From Pseudomonas sp. 8Z (lineage in GTDB: Bacteria > Pseudomonadota > Gammaproteobacteria > Pseudomonadales > Pseudomonadaceae): a stretch of DNA of 64,000 nucleotides. Location: positions 747,206-811,205 of the forward strand of contig NZ_LR733825.1 of NCBI RefSeq assembly GCF_902506535.1, read 5' to 3'. The translations under genes and the position numbers were made by a program. Positions 57,177 through 64,000 of this stretch are shown here, in pieces; position 1 is the stretch's first letter, and each line of letters begins with the position of its first letter. Below the pieces are notes generated by a model. It did not search any database, was not told the DNA's origin, and saw only the letters and a program-made list of their open reading frames with translations.

Positions 57177-58397
57177 TTAGATGTCCAGCAGCAGGCGAGC
57201 CGGATCTTCGAGCAGGTTCTTGATGGTCACTAGGAAAGTCACGGCTTCCTTACCATCGATCAGGCGGTGATCGTAAGACAGCGCCAGGTACATCATCGGG
57301 CGGATCACGACTTGGCCGTTAATGGCCATCGGGCGCTGAATGATGTTGTGCATGCCCAGAATGGCCGCTTGCGGCGGGTTGACGATCGGGGTCGACATCA
57401 TCGAGCCGAAGGTACCACCATTGGTGATGGTGAAGGTGCCGCCGGTCATTTCCTCGATGGACAGCTTGCCGTCACGCGCCTTCTTACCGAAGGTGGCGAT
57501 GCCGTTTTCGATCTCGGCCAGGCTCATCAGCTCGGCGTTGCGCAGTACCGGAACCACCAGGCCACGGTCGCTGGAAACAGCCACGCCAACATCGGCATAA
57601 CCGTGGTAAACGATGTCATTGCCATCAATCGAAGCGTTGACCGCCGGGAAGCGCTTGAGCGCCTCGGTGCAAGCCTTGACGAAGAAGGACATGAAGCCCA
57701 GGCGCACGCCGTTATGGGACTTCTCGAACAGGTCCTTGTACTTCGAACGCAGGGCCATGACTTCGGTCATGTCCACTTCGTTGAAGGTAGTCAGCATGGC
57801 CATGGAGGACTGAGCCTCGACCAGACGCTCGGCGATCTTGGCACGCAGACGGGTCATCGGCACGCGCTTCTCGGTGCGGTCGCCAGTCGCCACGACAGCG
57901 GCGGCAGCCGGAGCAGCGGCAGGCTTGGCAGCAGCAGCCGGAGCATTCTTCTTGGCGTCTACGGCAGCGACTACGTCTTCCTTGGTAACGCGACCGCCTT
58001 TACCAGTGCCGGCGATGCTGTTCGGGTCGATGCCATTTTCTTCGGCCAGCTTGCGAGCAGCCGGCGAGAGGATGGCGTCGTCGCCAGCGGCAGCAGCCGG
58101 AGCAGCGGATTGGGCCGGGGCAGCAGCAGGTGCAGCAGCCGGAGCAGCAGCGCCAGCGCCACCTTCGGTCAGCGTGCCCAGCAGCTCGTTGGAGAGGACA
58201 GTGTCACCCTCGTTCTTGTGGATCTCGCCCAGTACGCCGTCAGCCTCGGCCAGAACTTCGATAACGACCTTGTCGGTTTCGATATCGACGATCAGTTCGT
58301 CGCGCTTGACCGCTTCGCCCGGCTTCTTGTGCCAGGTAGCAACGGTGCCATCAGCGACCGATTCCGGGAAGGTTGGGGCTTTGATCTCGATAGCCAT
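57177..58397 (-). CDS. sucB: 2-oxoglutarate dehydrogenase E2 (dihydrolipoyl succinyltransferase) SucB
   Basis: 406 residues: lipoyl domain with lipoyl-Lys in [11 protein letters not shown] near 38-48, an Ala/Pro-rich linker, an E3-binding domain (about 108-145), a second linker, and a catalytic domain with [13 protein letters not shown] near 375-387. It transfers succinyl groups to CoA. The Ala-rich linkers explain the repetitive coding sequence. Confidence 0.97.
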   Translation of the reverse strand: MAIEIKAPTFPESVADGTVATWHKKPGEAVKRDELIVDIETDKVVIEVLAEADGVLGEIHKNEGDTVLSNELLGTLTEGGAGAAAPAAAPAAAPAQSAAPAAAAGDDAILSPAARKLAEENGIDPNSIAGTGKGGRVTKEDVVAAVDAKKNAPAAAAKPAAAPAAAAVVATGDRTEKRVPMTRLRAKIAERLVEAQSSMAMLTTFNEVDMTEVMALRSKYKDLFEKSHNGVRLGFMSFFVKACTEALKRFPAVNASIDGNDIVYHGYADVGVAVSSDRGLVVPVLRNAELMSLAEIENGIATFGKKARDGKLSIEEMTGGTFTITNGGTFGSMMSTPIVNPPQAAILGMHNIIQRPMAINGQVVIRPMMYLALSYDHRLIDGKEAVTFLVTIKNLLEDPARLLLDI

Positions 58398-58462
58398 TGT
58401 GTGCGTTTCCTTAAATTCGGTTTAACCCTGAGGTGGCTTATGCGACCTCAGGGATGAAGGCA

Positions 58463-61294
58463 TTAAACAGTGAAAGCGTCCTGCAGGAGTTTTTCCTGTT
58501 GCTCGGCGTGCATCGACGCGTAACCGCAAGCAGGAGCTGCCGAAGCATCACGACCGGCGTACTCGAGGAACAAAGTCTTCTTGTGCGCAGAGGTGACACG
58601 ACGCATGTGGTGCTGGCTGCAATACCAGGCACCCTGGTTCATCGGCTCTTCCTGGCACCAAACCACGTGCTTGAGGTTCTTGTACGGGGCCAACGCTTCG
58701 GTCAGGTCCTCTTCCGGGAACGGATAGAGCTGCTCGATACGCACGATGGCGATGTCTTCGCGGCCTTCGGCGCGGCGCTTCTCCAGCAGGTCGTAGTAAA
58801 CCTTGCCGCTGCACAGCACCATGCGCTCGACCTTCTTCGGATCCAGCGAATCGATTTCGCCGATCACGGTCTGGAAGGAGCCTTCAGCCAGTTCTTCCAG
58901 CGTCGAGATAGCCAGCTTGTGACGCAGCAAGGACTTGGGCGTCAACACCACCAACGGTTTACGCAGCGGACGAATCACCTGGCGGCGCAGCATGTGGTAG
59001 ACCTGGGCCGGGGTGGTCGGCACACAAACCTGCATGTTGTGCTCAGCGCACAGTTGCAGATAGCGCTCCAGACGCGCCGAGCTGTGCTCAGGCCCCTGAC
59101 CTTCGTAACCGTGCGGCAGCAGCATGGTCAGGCCGCACAGACGACCCCACTTGGTTTCGCCACTGGAGATGAACTGGTCGAACACCACCTGAGCGCCGTT
59201 AGCGAAGTCGCCGAACTGAGCCTCCCAGATCACCAACGCATTCGGCGTGGTAGTGGAATAGCCGTATTCGAAGGCCAGCACGGCCTCTTCGGACAGGTAA
59301 GAATCGTACAGCTCGAACTTCGGCTGACCGTCGTACAGGTTCTTCAGCGGAACGTAAGCGGAAGCATCCTTCTGGTTGTGCAGCACCGCATGGCGGTGCG
59401 AGAAGGTGCCACGGCCGATGTCCTGACCGGTCATACGGATCGGATGGCCCTCGAACAGCAGCGTAGCGTAGGCCATAGTCTCGGCGAAGCCCCAGTTGAT
59501 CGGCAAGCCACCGGCGCCCATCTTCTGACGGTCTTCGAGAATTTTCGAAACCTGACGCTGAACAACAAGGCCTTCTGGCAACTCCAGCAGCTTGGCAGAC
59601 AGTTCCTGTAGCGTCTTGAGATCGAAGCGAGTGTCATGACGCGCAGTCCACTCGTGCCCCAGGTAAGGACGCCAATCAACGAACAGCTCCTTGTTGGGCT
59701 CCTTGACCAGGCTCTTGACCACGTGTTGGCCGTTATCCAGCGCCGTGCGGTACTCATCGACCTTGGCTTGAACATCATCGCTAGTCTGTACGCTAGCGGC
59801 GATCAAAGCATCGGCATACAGCTCGCGAGTGGTGCGCTGCTTACCAATCTTCTGGTACATCAGCGGCTGAGTACCACTCGGCTCATCGGCCTCGTTGTGG
59901 CCACGGCGACGGTAGCAAACCAGGTCGAGAACGACATCGCGCTTGTACTGCATGCGATAGTCGACAGCCAGTTGAGTCGCGAAAACTACAGCTTCAGGGT
60001 CGTCACCATTCACATGGAGAATCGGCGCCTGAATCATCTTGGCCACGTCAGTCGCATACTCGGTGGAGCGCGAGTCCAGCGGATTGCTGGTGGTAAAACC
60101 GACTTGGTTGTTGATCACGATATGGATGGTGCCGCCCGTCTTGTAACCACGGGTCTGCGACATCTGGAAGGTTTCCATGACCACGCCTTGACCTGCAAAA
60201 GCAGCATCACCGTGGATGGAAATTGGCAGTACCTTGTCGCCAGTGGCGTCACTGCGACGATCCTGACGGGCACGCACGGAACCCTCGACCACCGGAGAAA
60301 CAATCTCCAAGTGCGATGGGTTGAACGCCAGCGCCAGGTGCACTTCGCCACCCTGTGTCATGACGTTGGAAGAGAAACCCTGGTGGTACTTCACGTCACC
60401 CGAGGACAGACCTTCGGTCTTCTTACCCTCGAACTCGTCGAACAGATCACGCGGGTTCTTGCCCAGCGTGTTGACCAGTACGTTGAGACGGCCACGGTGA
60501 GCCATGCCGATGACGATTTCCTTGGTGCCATAGGCGCCCGAGCGCTGGATGATCTCATCCATCATTGGGATCAGGCTTTCACCACCTTCCAGGCCGAAAC
60601 GCTTGGTACCCGGATATTTGGTGCCCAGGTACTTCTCCAACCCTTCTGCTGCCGTCACACGCTCAAGGATGTGGGCACGCAGCTCTGGCGAGAACTGAGG
60701 ACGACCGCGCACGCTTTCCAGGCGCTGGGCAAACCAGTTGCGCTGGCCAGAGTCGACGATGTGGGTGAACTCAGCACCGATGGTGCGACAATATGTCTGC
60801 TGCAGCGCATCGCGAATTTCACGTAGCGTTGCTTCTTCCTTGCCAATGAACAGCTCACCGGTGCGGAAGGTGGTGTCCAGATCGGCGTCGGTCAAACCAT
60901 AGTGATTGATCGACAAATCCGAAGGCGCAGTGCGAACCCAGAGCCCCAGCGGGTCGAGCTGAGCAGTCTGATGACCACGCATGCGGTAAGCCTGGATCAG
61001 ACGCAGCACTTCCACCTGCTTCTTCTCGTGCCCGCTGCTGACAGCACCAGCGGAAACTGGCTGAGCACGGCGCGAGTTCTTGGCGAGCAGGACGAAATGA
61101 TCGCGAATGGTCGAGTGAGATACATCCGCGGAGCCGCTGCCATCGGTCGGCAGCTTCTGGAAGTATGTGCGCCATTCTTCTGGCACAGCGTTGGGATCGT
61201 GCAGGTAGAGCTCATAAAGCTCTTCCACGTAGGCAGCGTTACCACCGGATAGGTGGGCGCTTTCCCACATGCGCTGCATCACGCTTTCTTGCAT
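58463..61294 (-). CDS. sucA: 2-oxoglutarate dehydrogenase E1 SucA
   Basis: 943 residues, thiamine-diphosphate-dependent E1. Opening MQESVMQRMWESAHL and GGNAAYVEELYELYLHDP are typical; the TPP region (GDAAFAGQGVV near 365-375, NNQVGFTTS) and the central HRHAVLH block are intact. It decarboxylates 2-oxoglutarate and passes succinyl to SucB. First gene of the sucAB-lpdG run, about 250 bp after sdhB. Confidence 0.97.
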   Translation of the reverse strand: MQESVMQRMWESAHLSGGNAAYVEELYELYLHDPNAVPEEWRTYFQKLPTDGSGSADVSHSTIRDHFVLLAKNSRRAQPVSAGAVSSGHEKKQVEVLRLIQAYRMRGHQTAQLDPLGLWVRTAPSDLSINHYGLTDADLDTTFRTGELFIGKEEATLREIRDALQQTYCRTIGAEFTHIVDSGQRNWFAQRLESVRGRPQFSPELRAHILERVTAAEGLEKYLGTKYPGTKRFGLEGGESLIPMMDEIIQRSGAYGTKEIVIGMAHRGRLNVLVNTLGKNPRDLFDEFEGKKTEGLSSGDVKYHQGFSSNVMTQGGEVHLALAFNPSHLEIVSPVVEGSVRARQDRRSDATGDKVLPISIHGDAAFAGQGVVMETFQMSQTRGYKTGGTIHIVINNQVGFTTSNPLDSRSTEYATDVAKMIQAPILHVNGDDPEAVVFATQLAVDYRMQYKRDVVLDLVCYRRRGHNEADEPSGTQPLMYQKIGKQRTTRELYADALIAASVQTSDDVQAKVDEYRTALDNGQHVVKSLVKEPNKELFVDWRPYLGHEWTARHDTRFDLKTLQELSAKLLELPEGLVVQRQVSKILEDRQKMGAGGLPINWGFAETMAYATLLFEGHPIRMTGQDIGRGTFSHRHAVLHNQKDASAYVPLKNLYDGQPKFELYDSYLSEEAVLAFEYGYSTTTPNALVIWEAQFGDFANGAQVVFDQFISSGETKWGRLCGLTMLLPHGYEGQGPEHSSARLERYLQLCAEHNMQVCVPTTPAQVYHMLRRQVIRPLRKPLVVLTPKSLLRHKLAISTLEELAEGSFQTVIGEIDSLDPKKVERMVLCSGKVYYDLLEKRRAEGREDIAIVRIEQLYPFPEEDLTEALAPYKNLKHVVWCQEEPMNQGAWYCSQHHMRRVTSAHKKTLFLEYAGRDASAAPACGYASMHAEQQEKLLQDAFTV

Positions 61295-61494
61295 GCTTGG
61301 TCACCCTCGGTAAGGGGACACCACCGGCGAGGACGTCGCATGGTCATACCAGAGTCCTGATTGCCGCGACTCGGGTAAAGCCACTTCGGGTCCCGCAGAT
61401 AGCCCGGGTACCAGCCCGGATGCCCCTGCTGGTCGTCATGTTGTTCAAATATGAACCACGGCTTTTTGGGCTGTGATTCCGGCTTTTGCTGCAA

Positions 61495-61512
61495 TACCGG
61501 CCGAAGCCGGTA
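61495..61512 (-). terminator. TTCG-loop hairpin after sdhB
   Basis: On the minus strand TACCGGC-TTCG-GCCGGTA is a 7-bp stem with the stable C(UUCG)G loop, in the 250-bp gap between sdhB and sucA. No T-tract follows, so it may be a partial terminator or an RNA stability element that lets the transcript continue into sucA. Confidence 0.5.
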
Positions 61513-61544
61513 CTGCAGGTACTACGGGTACAGCGATTTACGGA

Positions 61545-62252
61545 TCAGGTCCCGCTCTGCAGCAGCATGTTACGCACGTGACCGATAGCCTTGGTTGGGT
61601 TCAAACCCTTGGGGCACACATTCACGCAGTTCATGATGCCGCGGCAGCGGAATACGCTGAACGGGTCATCCAACGAAGCCAGACGCTCGGTGGTCTTGGT
61701 ATCACGGCTATCGGCCAGGAAACGATAGGCCTGCAGCAGCGCAGCGGGACCGAGGAACTTGTCGGGGTTCCACCAAAACGACGGGCAGCTAGTCGAGCAG
61801 CACGCGCACAGGATGCACTCGTACAGACCGTCGAGCTTCTCGCGATCGTCCGGGCTCTGCAGACGCTCGATGGCCGGAGCCGGAGTATCGTTCTGCAGGA
61901 ACGGCTGCACCTTCTCGTACTGCTTGTAGAAGATGCTCATATCGACGACCAGGTCACGAATGACAGGCAAACCTGGCAGCGGACGAATCACCAGTTTGCC
62001 GCCCTTGAGACCGGCAGCGGAAATCGGCGTGATACAGGCCAGGCCGTTCTTGCCATTAATGTTCATGCCGTCGGAACCGCAGACGCCTTCGCGGCAGGAA
62101 CGACGGTAGGAGAAACCTTCGTCCTGCTCCTTGATCAGCGCCAGCACGTCGAGAACCATGATGTCCTTGCCGCCGGTATCAACCTGGAAGTCCTGCATGA
62201 AAGGCGCAGAGTCCTTCTCCGGGTTGTAGCGATAAACACTGACTTGCAACAT
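61545..62252 (-). CDS. sdhB: succinate dehydrogenase iron-sulfur subunit SdhB
   Basis: 235 residues. The [2Fe-2S] cluster cysteines lie in CREGVCGSDGMNINGKNGLAC near 55-75; the [4Fe-4S]/[3Fe-4S] clusters in CILCACCSTSC near 146-156 and CRGIMNCVNVCPKGLNP near 203-219. It links SdhA to the membrane quinone site. The ATG with AAGG 9 nt upstream was chosen over a GTG three codons earlier that abuts that site. Confidence 0.97.
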   Translation of the reverse strand: MLQVSVYRYNPEKDSAPFMQDFQVDTGGKDIMVLDVLALIKEQDEGFSYRRSCREGVCGSDGMNINGKNGLACITPISAAGLKGGKLVIRPLPGLPVIRDLVVDMSIFYKQYEKVQPFLQNDTPAPAIERLQSPDDREKLDGLYECILCACCSTSCPSFWWNPDKFLGPAALLQAYRFLADSRDTKTTERLASLDDPFSVFRCRGIMNCVNVCPKGLNPTKAIGHVRNMLLQSGT

Positions 62253-62263
62253 ATCGGTCACCC

Positions 62264-64000
62264 TTAATAAGTCCGAACCTTGGGTTCAAATGCCGGAACG
62301 GTCTTCGGCGCGAAGTTCACGTCACGCTTGGCTACGCGCTTCTCGCCCGGGAAGTAGAGCGAATGGCACAGCCAGTTCTGATCGTCGCGCTCCTCGAAGT
62401 CTTCACGAGCATGTGCGCCACGGGACTCTTTACGAGCCTCGGCAGCCACAGCAGTCGCTTCGGCGACTTCAAGCAGGTTTTGCAGTTCCAGCGCCTCGAT
62501 ACGCGCAGTGTTGAACGCCTGGCTCTTGTCGGAGATTTTCACCTTAGCGATACGCTCGCGCAGGTCGGCCAGTTGTTGGATGCCCTTCTGCATGTACTCG
62601 CCAGTGCGGAACACGCCAAAGTAGTTTTGCATGCATTGCTGCAGCTCGCGCTTGAGCGGAGCCACTTCTTCACCAGTGCTACGCTCGTTGACACCAGCCA
62701 GACGGGCAAGCGACTGCTCGATGTCGGTTTCGCTGGCGCCACGGACTTCCACGCCCTCTTTGAGCGCTTTTTCCAGGTGCAGACCGGCAGCGCGACCGAA
62801 CACGACCAGGTCGAGCAGCGAGTTGCCGCCCAGACGGTTAGCACCGTGCACCGATACGCAAGCCACTTCACCTACGGCGAACAAGCCTTCGATGATGGTG
62901 TCCTTGCCGTTGGCGTCCTGAGTGATCGCCTGACCATGAATGTTGGTGGCAACACCGCCCATCATGTAGTGGCAGGTCGGAATAACCGGAATCGGCGCGA
63001 CGACCGGATCGACGTGCGCGAAGGTCTTCGACAGTTCGCAGATACCCGGCAGGCGGCTGTGCAGCACTTCCTCACCGAGGTGATCGAGCTTGAGCAGCAC
63101 GTGATCCTTGTTCGGACCAACACCGTTACCAGCGATGACTTCCTTGACCATGGAACGGGCAACCACGTCGCGACCAGCCAGGTCTTTGGCGTTCGGCGCG
63201 TAACGCTCCATGAAGCGCTCGCCATGTGCGTTGATCAGGTAACCACCCTCACCACGACAGCCTTCGGTGACCAGCACACCAGCACCGGCAATACCGGTCG
63301 GGTGGAACTGCCACATCTCGATGTCCTGCACCGGAACACCGGCACGCAGAGCCATGCCAACGCCGTCACCGGTATTGATCAGGGCGTTGGTGGTGGAGGC
63401 GTAGATGCGACCGGCACCGCCAGTGGCCAGAACCACGGCTTTGGAGCGGATATAGACGGTTTCGCCAGTCTCGATGCAAATGGCGATGATACCGACGATG
63501 GCACCATCCTGGTTCTTCACCAGATCGACCGCGTACCACTCGTTGAGGAACGAGGTGCCAGCCTTCAGGTTGGCCTGGTACAGGGTGTGCAGCAGCGCGT
63601 GACCGGTACGGTCAGCAGCGGCGCAGGTACGAGCAGCCTGAGTCGGATTATCCGGCCCTTTAGACTGACCACCGAACGGACGCTGATAGATGCGACCCTG
63701 CTCGGTACGAGAGAACGGCAAGCCCATGTGCTCCAGCTCGAACACGGCCTCCGGGCCGACGGAGCACATGTATTCGATGGCGTCCTGGTCACCGATATAG
63801 TCGGAGCCCTTGACAGTGTCGTACATGTGCCAGCGCCAATCATCGTTCGGGTCGGCCGAAGCGATGGCGCAAGTGATGCCACCTTGAGCGGAAACGGTGT
63901 GCGAACGAGTCGGGAACACCTTGGTGACCACGGCAGTCTTGTGACCGCCTTGAGCCAGTTGCAGCGCAGCGCGCATACCGGCACCACCACCACCTACGAT
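62264..64000 (-). CDS. sdhA: succinate dehydrogenase flavoprotein subunit SdhA, 5' end outside window
   Basis: 579 codons are visible, lacking only about the first ten residues. The FAD-binding glycine cluster ([12 protein letters not shown]) lies at the window edge; the flavin-linked His is in SHTVSAQGG, and the substrate-site blocks [15 protein letters not shown] and [16 protein letters not shown] are intact. It oxidises succinate to fumarate. 11 nt before sdhB. The expected sdhC/sdhD lie beyond the window. Confidence 0.97.
   Translation of the reverse strand: MVGGGGAGMRAALQLAQGGHKTAVVTKVFPTRSHTVSAQGGITCAIASADPNDDWRWHMYDTVKGSDYIGDQDAIEYMCSVGPEAVFELEHMGLPFSRTEQGRIYQRPFGGQSKGPDNPTQAARTCAAADRTGHALLHTLYQANLKAGTSFLNEWYAVDLVKNQDGAIVGIIAICIETGETVYIRSKAVVLATGGAGRIYASTTNALINTGDGVGMALRAGVPVQDIEMWQFHPTGIAGAGVLVTEGCRGEGGYLINAHGERFMERYAPNAKDLAGRDVVARSMVKEVIAGNGVGPNKDHVLLKLDHLGEEVLHSRLPGICELSKTFAHVDPVVAPIPVIPTCHYMMGGVATNIHGQAITQDANGKDTIIEGLFAVGEVACVSVHGANRLGGNSLLDLVVFGRAAGLHLEKALKEGVEVRGASETDIEQSLARLAGVNERSTGEEVAPLKRELQQCMQNYFGVFRTGEYMQKGIQQLADLRERIAKVKISDKSQAFNTARIEALELQNLLEVAEATAVAAEARKESRGAHAREDFEERDDQNWLCHSLYFPGEKRVAKRDVNFAPKTVPAFEPKVRTY

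Noticed and set aside
57267..60826. Long plus-strand open frames opposite sucB and sucA
   Set aside because: Shadows of conserved TCA genes, with repeated Gly/Ser/Arg runs mirroring the Ala/Pro linkers of SucB.

Overview
The window is a gene-dense, GC-rich chromosomal segment of a gammaproteobacterium, almost certainly a Pseudomonas. The evidence is protein identity and gene order: the mltF2/tatD/chemoreceptor group, the moxR/DUF58/tgpA operon, selD/mnmH, a RetS-partner-type kinase beside fabA/fabB, colR/colS/warA/warB, and sdhA-sdhB-sucA-sucB-lpdG-sucC-sucD-braB. A Pseudomonas-type MITE-like repeat at 50.3 kb fits the mendocina/pseudoalcaligenes (Ectopseudomonas) branch, but that placement is inference. 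No rRNA, tRNA, CRISPR array, prophage or IS transposase was seen. Nearly everything is ordinary core genome, and many genes are translationally coupled through ATGA-type overlaps.

Layout. 0-9.4 kb: a truncated lytic transglycosylase gene, tatD, a chemoreceptor, a thioesterase and a moxR-DUF58-tgpA-CHAD operon. 9.5-23.1 kb: an HBM-type chemoreceptor, selD-mnmH with a coupled lipoprotein/flavin reductase pair, a patatin phospholipase, an AI-2E-type transporter, DUF4892 with a coupled 28-codon leader ORF, two alpha/beta hydrolases, LysE/AraC, and the gpsA-DUF4389-sixA operon. 23.4-27.2 kb: a hybrid kinase, then fabA-fabB for unsaturated fatty acid synthesis. 27.5-35.2 kb: a cell-envelope block centred on ColRS. 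35.2-42.6 kb: DUF3859, an amidohydrolase, OsmC/pirin, an ECF sigma/anti-sigma/DUF4394 group, a dienelactone hydrolase and an HD-GYP regulator. 42.6-53 kb: a large MHYT hybrid kinase, htpG, an uncharacterised membrane protein, a small stress-type lipoprotein, the MITE-like repeat, MAPEG, DUF599 and braB. 53.3-64 kb: TCA-cycle genes, all on the minus strand, ending in sdhA cut by the window edge.

Three observations stand out. First, two 28-bp sites flank colRS. They match at 24 of 28 positions, each carries a TTGACG direct repeat 22 bp apart, and each lies exactly 69 nt upstream of a start codon: one before the LtaS-like sulfatase operon, one before warA-warB-dgkA. They look like ColR operators joining both operons into one envelope regulon. 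Second, the ECF sigma gene and the DUF4394 gene share ATCCAA-N8-CTCGCGGGTAT upstream, a probable autoregulated ECF promoter with DUF4394 as target. Third, the MITE-like repeat sits inside the loop of a bidirectional terminator between two convergent genes.

All functional assignments come from reading the protein sequences and from memory of the families. No database search was run.
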